Shown here: positions 24,701-31,108 of the stretch, piece after piece
How the letters are laid out: each line of letters opens with the position of its first letter
Position numbering within the stretch: position 1 is the stretch's first letter
NCBI RefSeq assembly: GCF_964355755.1
Contig: NC_092673.1
Coordinates: 18,049,001-18,113,000 of the forward strand
DNA length: 64,000 bases
Origin: Antedon mediterranea
Lineage: Eukaryota; Echinodermata; Crinoidea; Comatulida; Antedonidae
Reading direction: 5' to 3'
The notes under the pieces: generated by a model
Databases searched by the model: none
What the model was told of the DNA's origin: nothing
Seen by the model: the letters and a program-made list of their open reading frames with translations, nothing else
Made by a program: the position numbers and the translations under genes

Positions 24701-27700
24701 CCCCATATTTTATTTACAGCGGCCAACTCCCTTAACGGACGCACTTTGAAAAGCCTGTTTGTTCTTCCTATCTAATTAGTGCATTTGGTGCTTACCGTAA
24801 GCAGCTGCGGGCACCTTTTTATACAAAAAATGAGATTTTTTGTAAGCGGCCAATCGAAAAATGTGATACTTATTGCATGGACCTATGAAGTAGAGGTGCA
24901 TGTTTATTGTATTTCTTTATATATTAGCTTTATTTTGAAGAGGTTTTAAAAACATTACTGTGAAGAGATGAGAAAACTACACTGATTTTGACCGACCATT
25001 TTTCATATGATAAAAGTTTTTAAAATTGGTCTGAAAATGCTAAAAAATACTAAACCACCTGATTATAAATAATAGGCCTACAATCATAAGCGGCAACTTT
25101 TCCAGGTCCCGAGGGTGGCCACTTACTGTATTTAAACAAGAATATTTCTTACAAAAAACGCTGCTTGCTTATTGTTATTGCTAAGGTTAAGTCTGGGGGT
25201 CACTTCATCAAGCCTAGATACTTCAAGTATCCTATTACAAACAAAAACTTCAATGGACTGTTTTGATAATAATTCAATGATTATCTGACAGTGAATTATA
25301 GTAATATCATGGGACTCATAAATACCAGAAATGCTTTGGGATTTGTCATTAGACTCTTTTCCCAGCCGTTTTTTGGATTCAACAGGTGGTACCTATAAAT
25401 TATAGTCGAGTTTCCATTTTAACAAAAATGTCAAAGTGTAGTACTATACTGCTGCTTGATTTCATCTAAAGAATGAGTCATCTCGTGTGACGTAGCGGGC
25501 TAGAGCAGCAATTATCCTTAGTTATGCATAGAAACAGGTTCTAAGATAACATAAATATACATATACATTTTGACATAACTTGACCCAACAAATTACCCTT
25601 TCACAAGTCAGACATTTTCTGGGATTCAGTAGATAAGTAAATTTGGGAAAAGGTAGTAAAGCTATGTAATCAATTGTTTGTAGTCATGAAACCCCATATT
25701 AAAAATATTGTACTTAGTTAGTGTAGAAACAGTTGCTACAATACACTATAGGTAAAATGTTGATGTCATTTGACCTCCATATGTAATTTTTTTTTTTCAT
25801 GAAAACTCCATATTTAATTTTTTTTTACCTTTATTCAGATTCGTCAATCAAGGATTCAGTATTTAAAGTAAATTTGGCAAAAAGTAGAAATGTAAAACTA
25901 TGTAGAAAAAATGTTTTGTATTTATGAAAAACCCCTTATTTTTTTGAAATTTTCGCATAGAAACAGTTACTATGGTAAAATGTTGACCTCAAAATGAATG
26001 AATTTACAAGGTCAAGTTTGTCATTAATGGAATGCAGTAGAAGTAAAATTGAGAAAAATTACAAATGCAATCAATTCTTTGATTTTTTACGGTTTTTTTT
26101 AAATTACTTTCCTTAGTTACACATAGAAATTGTTGCTAAGGTAACACTATAGGTAAAATATGAAAATTGTTGAGAATTGTTATGAACTATCTTGTAAATT
26201 TTGATCAAACATTAGTTGTAGTAAAGTGGGGACCTGTCCTGTTTTCCATTCTGACCCCTTTTGACCTATGACCTATTTACAAGGTCAGATTTTTTGGGAG
26301 GTCTTTCTGTATCTCTTTACACAAAATAGATTTAAAAATGTATAACAACCATTGACGCAATTATTTCCAAGTTTAACATTATTTTCCTACTAAATATTTC
26401 AATGCAAAATACTGTTTTTCTGGCAATTAATTGAAATAAACCTGGCAACACATTCTCCTATTTTATCTAAACTATTCGTATGACTCTAGTAGCATTATGA
26501 CAAGCCACATATACATTTTATTATTGGATTAGCCATATTTAAATTGTGTTTCATGTGTTTTGTTTGTTGATATTTTATTATATTTTTGTATTTTTCGTAT
26601 TTTCCTGGCAACACAAAACCTATGTACGAAATTTACCCCAGTGTTTTTTTTGTGATTATTGTTGACAAACCTATTGACTATCAAATTAAAAAACATCATT
26701 GATTTAAAAACACCACTTTGGAAGTTATAGGTACGTTTATGAGGTATACTTTTATAAAAAAAATATTTTTTAAAAACACCCCTTTTTAAAATAATGGTAT
26801 CAACCAAACTCCATTTTGTATTTTTTTTTTTTCTACATTAAATGGAACTCAATACATGTTGTTTACACTGCTACAAACAAAAACTGTATACTGTAAGTAT
26901 TTTTGGTTAAAATAAGTATACAAGTTTGTACTTTTTCACTATAGAAAATCTGTGAAAAATGGCAAAAACATCAAAATTTGGATAATTGACCGTTGTCATG
27001 GCAACGGAGGCTAAAAATTCAAATGAATGATGTAGATATGCTTTTTAGTGAAATGTCTATTCATGGTAAAAATTTGAGAGAAATCCATTTTTTTACATCT
27101 GCCACCAAATCTTTGATTTTTACAGACAATTGCTCTTAAGTTGCTAAATTTATTTGACATACATACAGTAAATGCCAAGTGGCCTCTTTTATTTTTCAAT
27201 ATATTCACAATAATCTTCCTACTTCTATAATTAATTTATTTAATAATGTTGTACATTATCATGATTATAAACTTCGTAGCATGCATTGTAACTTCCAGTT
27301 AAATATTTCTTTTAGAAGACTTAGAAGTTCGCAATTTTTTATTTCCGTTTCAGGTCCCAGACTCTGGAACGAGTTGGATGTCACTATTAAAAGTTTAACT
27401 TCTCTTTTTACCTTTCGAAATAAGTTTAAAAGATATTATCTATCATTGTATTAAAGTGTTCATGAATATAACTATTATTATTTATATTAATATTCTGTTT
27501 TTGTTTTGTTTTATTTGTTTTATTGATTTTATTTATTATTTTTATCAAATTTTGATTTGATTTCTGTTAATCAACAATGTAAATATTCTTTACTCTAAAA
27601 GGGTCTTACGTGACAAGATTTTTTATCTTCTAGTAATGATCCTATTATGATTTCTTTATATTGATGAAATAAATGTTGTTGTTGTTATTGTCTGGATGAT

Positions 27701-30257
27701 TAAAACGTTATAATACTGTAATGTTAATAATTGTGAAAATGATGATGACTAGAATATTTCTCTCTATAATCTGAGACAACAATACCAGAAATATGATTTT
27801 TTTGTCGGTTCTTTTGATCTTGCTCTTGGTGAATTCATTGTTATGCAAATTACTATTTATATCACGAAAATCATAGAACATCAACTAAGCCTACCTGCTA
27901 TTAGTGTCACTTATGTAACCACTGACTAAAAAAACCCAGTATTTGTAAGCTCTATAATTTCAATAAAAGTTACTGTACTTTATTGATGAATTCTATAGTA
28001 TAATTTTTTTTCTCTGTTGAAATGTACCATTTATTTAAAAAATGTAATTCTTAATATATGATTTTTAGTTTTCGCCATTTTGTGAAAAAGCCATAGCTCT
28101 ATTGTATTATGATATTTTATCGGATTTTATCACTTACATAATTTATATTTTTAGTTAATTGTGTTGAAAATGTATTTATTTTTTATTAAAAAAACACACT
28201 ATATTTCCTCCATGACTTTGTGTAGACCTATTTTGTTGGATCGCCTTCATTTAGTCAGGTGTAGTCACAGAGATTCATCACCATACTTCACGAGATTCTC
28301 TCTCAAACTTTCTTTATGGATCACTGATGTTGACTAAACAGTAAAACTGCGCAAGTGCAAATTAGCGGCGTCACCAATGGCCAATGAGCTTAAGGTCATT
28401 GCCGATGACTCAGCACAAAGTGAATTATAGCCGTTGCCAATCTCTGATATTGTTGTCTCAGCTAAAATTATAAGCAAAGAATAGAGAAAAACAAAAATAA
28501 ATGTAATATTAATTTTAACTCAAACTCATTTTGAAACAATAAAAATGTCAAATTAATGACCAGTAATTTTGTTTGCAGACAACAACACAATGGCAGATTC
28601 TGAAACTTTGAACAGTTTCCGAGACCTAAAAGCTGGTCTCAGTAGGTGCTTTGATGGTGAAAGATACCACTGGCTGAGATTCCTACTATTTGATCAATTG
28701 GATGTCGGGGACCTTACAAATAAAGATTTCAATGGACATGACATACTCAATACACTTAAAGACAAAGGTTTCATCTCATCAACCAATGTTAACTTGCTGT
28801 TAGAGATTACAAATACATCTGAAATCCAACAGGCCAAAGATCTTGTATCAAAGTATATGACAGACAACAACATTCAGAATAGACATACTGATGATAGAAC
28901 CAAGTTGTCACCTTACAGAAAGCGACTGTTCAAGGCCCTGAAACAAGTTGACCCAGATGCATTACGTAATGTTACTGCTTACTATGAATTGAAAAAATAT
29001 AACTTATCAAATATATGGGATGCAGTTCTGAAGCTTGAAAATAGAGGAGAATTAGCAGATGATTTAGACAAAATAGAGAGGTTTGCAGAACGTCTTGGAG
29101 GAATAGCAAGGAACATACTACTTGGTAATGGTATTTAATATTCTTACAAAACTATTCGAAAGTTAATTGTAATGTAACTATTCATATCTTTCATTTGTTT
29201 TAAAATTGTCCATGATGGTAATTTAATTTAAATGATACAATTGATTTAATTTCAATCATTGTTTATATGCTATACATGTATTATTATTAAAATACATTAT
29301 TTTATTTATTAACTGATTATTTATAGGTAATAGTGGGAAGGATATTGCGTCATCAAGTCACCAATGTGAACAAAGTGAAGGTAAATTATTCATAAAATAG
29401 TATAGAAAAACAAAAAGAATGATTATAATATGATATTGTTATGATGATCAACAAGATTATAATGACGATGAATTGATAATAAAGATACTGTAAAAAATGT
29501 TGGATATACGATACGATAGTATTTATTGTCATTTTAACATGGTAAAAATGAAATAAAAAAATAAATATATCATCTTTATCATTCAAATTAATTAATTGAA
29601 TTTCAGTATATTAACGGGCGGTTTAGAATTAATGTTCTGTGTTAATAATAATAGATATAGGAAATTAATTTATTTGTTTAATCTGCATTATAATCAAGTA
29701 TACTACTGAATTTATTACATAATATTTGATACTTGCTTCTCTTCAACTGTGTAGCTCTCTCAAACGGTGACTTTGAACAGTTGATTAAAGACTTTGCCAA
29801 ATGGTTTGATGAACGTAAACTCCTCAACAGCCTAAAAGTTCTTTTCTTAGAAATGGTAGATGACATTGAAGCAGTGAAAAGGGTTACCAGTACAAGCGAC
29901 CTATTGGTTCTTTTAATCAATTCTGATCTATTGAGTCGAAAACGTCTTGCTGTCCTGTATGACACAATAAAAGTAACTGAACAATTTGACTTTCAGCCAT
30001 CTATCACAAAAAAGCTTTCTCCTTTCAAGAATATCAAGAAGTGTAAGGTAGTGTCACTACACGCAGTCAATCTTTTTGATTGGGGAAAATCTCTTGATGA
30101 ACGATACAACTTTCCTAACCTTAAGTATGCAGATAGCTGGAGTTTGATTTTAGATTTTGTTCCTCGTGGGTTGCTGAGTGAAGACAAAATTGAATCCATT
30201 AAGAAGATGTTGAAAGATGAAAAAACAGTACTGGGTATGATCGACAAGCATTGTTAG
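681..30257 (+). CDS. Gene 1: spliced ANK-ZU5-UPA-DED protein gene, 5' end outside window
   Basis: Twelve exons can be joined with GT-AG introns and no frame conflict: 681-794, 2662-2766, 3994-4078, 5815-5871, 17078-17607, 17988-18131, 19853-19985, 20149-20175, 20299-20358, 28579-29124, 29327-29380, 29755-30257. Domain order is two ankyrin repeats plus a terminal half repeat, a linker, ZU5, UPA-like region, linker, two death-fold domains, linker, two more death-fold domains. Ankyrin, PIDD and UNC5 proteins share the ZU5-UPA-death-domain order. A DED-type tail with short ankyrin repeats differs from all three. The HFS motif at the end of ZU5 suggests autoproteolysis. By family analogy the protein would be a cytosolic sensor or adaptor in death or immune signalling; that is inference. 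The first exons lie upstream of base 1. Repeats fill the introns, especially the 11-kb one. Confidence 0.8.
795..1660 (+). other. Intron of gene 1, paralogous to 58.6-59.57 kb
   Basis: Shares long runs with 58599-59570 and, more weakly, with 60849-61900, for example gagagaaaaaagtaagcac and gatggaatttatgta. No exon seen. The match ends near 1660, where LINE fragments have been inserted in gene 1 only. Confidence 0.7.
1664..2050 (-). mobile_element. LINE 3' end fragment (C-terminal zinc-ribbon region and tail)
   Basis: On the minus strand the sequence starting near 2047 reads RNRLCKICDINEVEDEYHF, then VTVCSRYKEIRKKFIP. This is the C-x2-C...H...C end found in several CR1/RTE-like LINE proteins, followed after frameshifts by FCRLILSQDS and LSKYIYHANKLR. 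The 3' end finishes with a (GAAT)n tail, seen as attcattcattcattcattc at 1664-1685. 5'-truncated and inactive. Confidence 0.7.
2080..2445 (+). mobile_element. LINE 3' end fragment (opposite strand)
   Basis: GKRTFVYRSTKLWNSLPNNT, then LATFKSSL and stop at about 2137-2250, is the LWNSLP block at the C terminus of many non-LTR RT proteins. A 3' UTR follows and ends in (AAATA)n at about 2427-2442. Severely 5'-truncated. It abuts the minus-strand LINE end, and both are absent from the paralogous intron of gene 2. Confidence 0.65.
2662..2766 (+). CDS. Gene 1 exon: ankyrin repeat (35 codons)
   Basis: The acceptor is ttcctttccag and the donor AAATAAG|gtaatg, phase 0-0. The translation starts YGDTLLHSYLRSTAPTLEIV and ends in GAPLALQNK. 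TPLH has become TLLH, a common variation in ankyrin repeats. The flanking intron sequence is very similar to that around the 681 exon, so exon and intron were copied together. Confidence 0.85.
2767..3993 (+). other. Intron of gene 1 before the capping ankyrin exon
   Basis: Paralogous to 62563-63065 of gene 2 (shared taaacggcagcgc, gttataggtggcg, tctacgtgttatca). Gene 1 carries about 340 bp extra at roughly 3438-3778, containing the hairpin element. Confidence 0.65.
3478..3639. repeat. Long hairpin / foldback insertion
   Basis: Two arms of about 73 bp, near perfect, around a loop gaggcaaagccga. Left arm words GGTACAAATAATGGCACGAG and GAATGATGAAAGG recur as reverse complements on the right. 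The sequence is absent from the equivalent place in gene 2, so it was inserted after the gene duplication or lost from gene 2. Confidence 0.85.
3994..4078 (+). CDS. Gene 1 exon: terminal ankyrin-like repeat
   Basis: The acceptor is tttttttaataag before GATGGAAATACACC and the donor TTTAAAA|gtaagtg. It enters in phase 0 and leaves in phase 1. It encodes DGNTPVSVLESNRKIGDQ followed by RKTEILNFFK, a diverged capping repeat. The paralogous exon in gene 2 is at 63066-63150, with the same length and phases, which supports both calls. Confidence 0.8.
4829..4900 (+). mobile_element. tRNA-derived SINE head (candidate)
   Basis: TGGTGCAACGGATGAAGC resembles a pol III A box and, about 40 bases on, GCAAGTTCAAGTCTC resembles a B box. 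The spacing fits a tRNA-type SINE. A cloverleaf is only partly formed and I cannot define the 3' tail, so element borders are open. Confidence 0.4.
5335..5450 (+). repeat. Short degenerate tandem repeat, about 21-bp unit
   Basis: About five units of the form AATGTATTGCACTTAAGTCA with drift (TTGTACTTAAGTTG, TTGTACTTCAGTG, TTTGGCTTAAG). Intronic. Confidence 0.7.
5815..5871 (+). CDS. Gene 1 exon: short linker between ankyrin and ZU5 parts
   Basis: A 57-bp exon between tttttcag and gtgagt. Joined to the previous exon it reads N-LPSPVSDQFEKLKVEKQN, ending in phase 1. The next exon supplies the two bases that complete an Asp codon. Coding potential is modest because the exon is short, but splice signals and phase fit on both sides. 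The following intron (5872-17077) holds the LINE-derived satellite. Confidence 0.65.
5872..6216 (+). other. Intron DNA, nothing recognised
   Basis: AT-rich sequence between the linker exon and the 3' end of LINE 1. I see no exon, RNA or repeat structure. Confidence 0.5.
6634..15375. repeat. 8.7-kb satellite of a 69/70-bp unit derived from a LINE reverse-transcriptase block
   Basis: About 125 units of GGTAAATGGAATATATATGT-TGTACAGGAGAGGGGACATA-ACCCCACCCTGTCTAACTCC-ATTAGATACT. Units differ mainly by one G (ACTGGTAAA, 70 bp; ACTGTAAA, 69 bp), CCCTGTCT/CCCAGTCT, TGTACAGG/TATAAAGG and a few single changes. On the minus strand a 69-bp unit is 23 codons, PFT then VSNGVRQGGVMSPLLYNIYI, the conserved RT block. 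The array lies in the 11-kb intron of gene 1 between the two halves of LINE 1. Numerous 60-140-codon ORFs on both strands are by-products of the repeat and are not annotated as genes. Confidence 0.97.
15825..16261. mobile_element. piggyBac-like MITE inside LINE 1
   Basis: A 437-bp element flanked by TTAA at 15825-15828 and 16258-16261. The ends are TTAACCCTTTAAAGAC and the reverse complement of GTCTTCAAATGGTTAA, 14 of 16 matching. TTAA duplication plus a CCC start is the piggyBac pattern. No transposase is present. Removing the element and one TTAA restores an unbroken LINE reading frame across the site, so the insertion boundaries are exact. Confidence 0.85.
16321..17077 (+). other. Intron end before ZU5 exon
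   Basis: AT-rich DNA without recognisable coding sequence. It holds a G-rich run near 16560-16581 and the acceptor agatttttatttttcag. Confidence 0.5.
17078..17607 (+). CDS. Gene 1 exon: ZU5 domain with HFS autoproteolysis motif
   Basis: A 530-bp exon between ttttcag and gtaatt, entering in phase 1 and leaving in phase 0. About 177 codons. The ZU5 fold is recognised from EVIVGSAGETL (first strand), SPIVKCGPEGTTFNKPIPLS (the CGP-G-F-KP core shared by ankyrin, UNC5 and PIDD) and FPHDA. Near the end, CYVTINHFSWYTLKG carries H-F-S at 17467-17475. HF|S is the self-cleavage site in PIDD, UNC5CL and related FIIND proteins, with the break between Phe and Ser. Cleavage is inferred, not shown. After the motif a basic stretch (RKFFRAKKK) opens the UPA region, ending ...RLFKPSDEK. 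Confidence 0.9.
17988..18131 (+). CDS. Gene 1 exon: UPA-like domain, first part
   Basis: A 144-bp exon, phase 0 at both ends, between atatttcag and gtaaaa. It encodes TIEKEHKENGEQMLRQPIEI, then LCMSEDMKITVEVLDQKW and KIQEVSKEPQ. Charged T-E-E-K-G spacing followed by alternating strands resembles the UPA region that follows ZU5 in UNC5, PIDD and FIIND proteins. The assignment rests on position and pattern. A profile search would decide it. Confidence 0.75.
18236..18780 (-). mobile_element. CR1-type LINE 3' fragment
   Basis: The minus strand, with frameshifts, reads RADIIQIYKIINNIDPIESN, then GNSLKLSKLTTKQEIRRHFF and VEDWNSLLHVVCPSSINRLK. These are the C-terminal landmarks of CR1-like LINE proteins (GHSLKL, R-FF, V-WNSLP-VV, S-N-FK). 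Only the last third of the ORF is left, in the intron of gene 1. Confidence 0.75.
18781..19852 (+). other. Intron DNA, possibly older LINE sequence at its left end
   Basis: 18781-19000 may continue the CR1 fragment (minus frame with KRHKLNMNIKK) but is too decayed to be sure. Nothing else recognised up to the exon at 19853. Confidence 0.4.
19853..19985 (+). CDS. Gene 1 exon: UPA-like domain, second part
   Basis: The acceptor ttttttctag is followed by 44 codons without stop: IVTAEYLRRTRPSKTFLLIR, then GNSLLKAKVLLSQKSNN and IDPVPVF, donor T|gtaagt in phase 1. An alternative donor (AAGAG|gtaatt near 19911) also leaves phase 1, so a shorter isoform is possible. No methionine is needed because the frame continues from the exon at 17988. 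Confidence 0.65.
20149..20175 (+). CDS. Gene 1 micro-exon (27 bp)
   Basis: A 27-bp exon between tttgttacag and gtatct, phase 1 at both ends, adding C-VVDSKQNP. The call rests on clean splice signals and phase match only. Because it is symmetric it could be skipped without frame change. Confidence 0.5.
20299..20358 (+). CDS. Gene 1 exon: linker 1 before death-fold exon
   Basis: A 60-bp exon (acceptor atttttag, donor GAAG|gtaagt), phase 1-1, encoding GSSKDKNEGASLSNQCHPSE. It is a clear sister of the exon at 29327-29380 (shared S-K/D, SS/SL, QC, SE), so linker and death-fold exons were duplicated as a set. An 8.2-kb intron with LINE 2 follows. Confidence 0.7.
20538..20999 (-). mobile_element. 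LTR (462 bp) of a Gmr1-like Ty3/gypsy remnant
   Basis: Both ends fit TG...CA: TGTCCGCCGG at the left and TTTGACTGTGACA at the right (plus strand). On the minus strand the polypurine stretch GGGTGGGGTGAAT is directly before TGTCACAGTC, as expected for a 3' LTR. GTATAAAAG on the minus strand near 20925 could be its TATA box. No partner LTR was found in the window. Confidence 0.7.
21205..21360 (-). pseudogene. RNase H tail of a Gmr1-like Ty3/gypsy pol
   Basis: The minus strand reads NGRILRWALSLQPFKYRIRV, then IKGINNVGADYLSRMN and stop. The R-W-L-LQP...G-N-ADYLSR block is the end of the RNase H region in Ty3/gypsy pol. A stop follows, then about 200 bp, a polypurine tract and an LTR, with no integrase downstream. 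That order fits Gmr1-like elements, in which integrase precedes RT. Everything upstream of RNase H is missing. Confidence 0.75.
21361..21744. other. Intron DNA, nothing recognised
   Basis: TAGGCCTA-type words and short ORFs only. No feature supported. Confidence 0.4.
22674..22951. mobile_element. Non-autonomous Helentron-like insert in LINE 2
   Basis: 278 bp starting TTACCTCCGCCAAGG and ending CTCTAG. Subterminal inverted repeats ACCTCCGCC / GGCGGAGGT are followed at the 3' side by a perfect hairpin GTACTC-TCG-GAGTAC and then CCTCTAG. The LINE codons on either side join without any target-site duplication (boundary ambiguous by TT). Subterminal repeats, 3' hairpin and no duplication fit Helentron-type rolling-circle elements. 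A foldback MITE is the alternative. Confidence 0.6.
24505..26145 (+). repeat. Dispersed degenerate 34-bp motif in the 4-kb element
   Basis: Variants of CCTTAGTTATGCATAGAAAC followed by AGTTACTATGGTAA occur near 24505, 25517, 25717, 25955 and 26110, often followed by AAAATGTTGACCTC-like sequence. They look like worn internal repeats. Confidence 0.55.
24715..25130. mobile_element. MITE nested in the 4-kb TTAA element
   Basis: 416 bp with inverted ends TACAGCGGCCAACTCCC and TACAGTAAGTGGCCACCCTC (reverse complement of the right end). Interrupts otherwise AT-rich element sequence. Class not assigned. End similarity is moderate. Confidence 0.5.
27691..28578 (+). other. Intron DNA before first death-fold exon
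   Basis: AT-rich, no coding sequence or clear repeat recognised. The last bases are the acceptor ttttgtttgcag. Confidence 0.5.
28579..29124 (+). CDS. Gene 1 exon: tandem death-fold (DED-like) domains 1 and 2
   Basis: A 546-bp exon between gtttgcag and gtaatg, phase 1-1, 182 codons. Domain 1 runs from NSFRDLKAGLSRCF through WLRFLLFDQLDV to LLEITNTSEI, six predicted helices over about 85 residues. Domain 2 starts at KLSPYRKRLFKALKQVDPD and ends IERFAERLGGIARNILLG. The leucine spacing and the short D-L/I-N-L-E-G loop before helix 5 resemble tandem DEDs of caspase-8 and FADD-type proteins. Tandem DEDs usually recruit initiator caspases or form filaments. An in-frame ATG at 28591 is internal, not a start. 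DED versus another death-fold subtype is not certain. Confidence 0.8.
29327..29380 (+). CDS. Gene 1 exon: linker 2 before second death-fold exon
   Basis: A 54-bp exon, phase 1-1, between tttatag and gtaaat, encoding GNSGKDIASSSHQCEQSE. It matches linker 1 (20299-20358) in length, phase and composition, indicating duplication of the linker plus DED-exon cassette. Confidence 0.7.
29755..30257 (+). CDS. Gene 1 exon: death-fold domains 3 and 4, with stop
   Basis: The acceptor is ctgtgtag and the frame enters in phase 1 (A-LSNGDFEQLIKDFAKWF). Domain 3 covers the first 85 residues (LLNSLKVLFLEMVDD...LLSRKRLAVLYDTIK). Domain 4 begins KLSPFKNIKKCKVVSLHAVN and ends GLLSEDKIESIKKMLKD, repeating the K-LSP start of domain 2. 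Read through, the frame stops at TAG 30255-30257. A donor-like CTGG|gtatga at 30234/30235 leaves phase 1, the phase used by every preceding tail exon, so splicing to a further exon (30553) is an alternative ending. Confidence 0.8.
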
Positions 30258-30345
30258 GTGTTTTCCCGAATAATCATACGATCAAAACAGTACTGGGTGA
30301 GATCAACTAGCGTTGTAAGGTGTTTTCCCGAATGATCGTACGTAC
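30218..30345 (+). repeat. 62-bp tandem duplication at the end of the last death-fold exon
   Basis: The segment starting AAAACAGTACTGGGT at about 30222 is repeated at about 30285, followed in both by GATC-AAC/GAC, GTTGT/TTGTT and GGTGTTTTCCCGAAT. The duplication copies the exon end and its donor. The second donor (CTGG|gtgaga) is closer to consensus than the first (CTGG|gtatga). Confidence 0.75.
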
Positions 30346-30552
30346 GATCAAAATGATACTTTCACCTATAATTTAATTGTACAATAATTTAATTAATTGT
30401 TTTTATGTAATTCATTTTGGTGCCACAAATGTAAAACTTTGCTTAGTGGTTGCTTTCTTTTAAAATATAAATTGAATCTACAGTATATACTTGTGTATTT
30501 AATAGCTCTGTTAAAAATTGAATTTTGAATAAATTAGACTGTATTATTACAG

Positions 30553-30755
30553 AACCTTCGGGACCCAAAAAATTGTTGCGGGAAAAAACAAATACTGTAT
30601 ACAAAATGAACAATTACAATACTGGAATATTTACAAACAAAATTAACAGTACAAGCCATCAAAAAAATGTTAATAATTTTGACCTGAAAATACATACATG
30701 TGGGTATAACATTGCTAATGTTCCTGTTGCAGGCATTACCTATTGCTATATTTAG
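30553..30755 (+). CDS. Possible alternative last exon of gene 1
   Basis: The acceptor tattattacag is followed by 66 codons open in exactly the phase left by the donor at 30234/30235: E-PSGPKKLLREKTNTVYK, then a serine/asparagine-rich stretch and IHTCGYNIANVPVAGITY, with TAG at 30753-30755. I recognise no domain and see no clear AATAAA close behind. It could be chance. The phase match and the duplicated donor upstream are the only support. Confidence 0.35.
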
Positions 30756-30851
30756 AGATAAGACCATTTTAACTGTTTTTATATTTTGTTGTGCATTTAT
30801 ATTAGAGTCTCTAGGTTGAGATTACAGGCAAAAATCAAATGACAAATATAC

Positions 30852-31108
30852 ATTTTTATTTTATGTTATTTTATTTTATTCTCATCCAACAGCGAGTAAC
30901 CCGCCAATTACAGGATGGATAAACTATTTAATAATTTCACAAGACAAATATAAACACAAGATGCTCTACATAAACAAAGACTTATTATTAAGTCTTTGGG
31001 AGTGGAGTTGTAAATTGTCATGAGAAAAAAACCCTGACATATGACAGGACTTGAACCCAGGACCCTTAGATTGGTAGCCAAGCATCATAACCACCAAGCC
31101 ACAGCTCC
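30852..31108 (-). mobile_element. tRNA-derived SINE
   Basis: Minus strand starts GGAGCTGTGGCTTGGTGGTT (A box TGGCTTGGTGG), followed 30 bases later by GGGTTCAAGTCCTGTC (B box). The tRNA-like head continues into an unrelated body and ends with a simple tail of AATAAAATAAAATAACATAA type at 30852-30880. A pol III type SINE of about 257 bp. The head is too degraded in its stems to be a tRNA gene. Confidence 0.75.

Larger units (their letters stand above)
23080..27139. mobile_element. 4.06-kb TTAA-flanked element with long imperfect inverted repeats
   Basis: TTAA at 23080-23083 and 27136-27139 flanks inverted ends GAGCCATTGTCTGTAAGAAT and GAGCAATTGTCTGTAAAAAT. Similarity between the arms can be followed inward for about 700 bp (ATGGATTTCT, CCATGGCAACGG, AAAAAGGGGTGTTTTT, AAAGTGGTGT, ACTGGGGTAAATTT all recur inverted). 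Removal with one TTAA restores the LINE 2 frame. No transposase is recognisable, so it is non-autonomous. The TTAA target suggests the piggyBac superfamily, though the ends do not start with CCC. Confidence 0.8.
21745..27690 (+). mobile_element. LINE 2: RT-bearing non-LTR element, split by nested insertions
   Basis: In order on the plus strand: KGSKDILSNYRQISLLSVFS (about 21.8 kb), HQYGFRKNHSTSYAIIDFIN, VFVDLSKAFDVINHKIL, then a small deletion in the GVPQGS block near 22195, VLGPLVFLIYVNDL, ISFADDTTLFYS (catalytic FADD), LFLGVYIQEHLRW, LILPHIHY, the Helentron-like insert, KLLKRAIRIITLSTYE, the 4.06-kb TTAA element, LNLFDIHT, then SGPRLWNELDVTIKSL at 27.35 kb and stop at 27454. The 3' UTR ends in aaataaatgttgttgttgtt near 27668-27688. 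Jockey/CR1-like by RT motifs. Frameshifts make it inactive. Confidence 0.9.

Noticed and set aside
26529-26807. Transposase fragment in the 4-kb TTAA element
   Set aside because: The 92-codon minus ORF lies in the inverted arm, is rich in Lys/Asn/Phe from AT-rich DNA and shows no DDE or zinc-finger motif.
28591-28593. Start codon of a separate death-fold gene
   Set aside because: The ATG is internal to an exon with a good acceptor, and the frame joins exactly with the preceding linker exon in phase 1.
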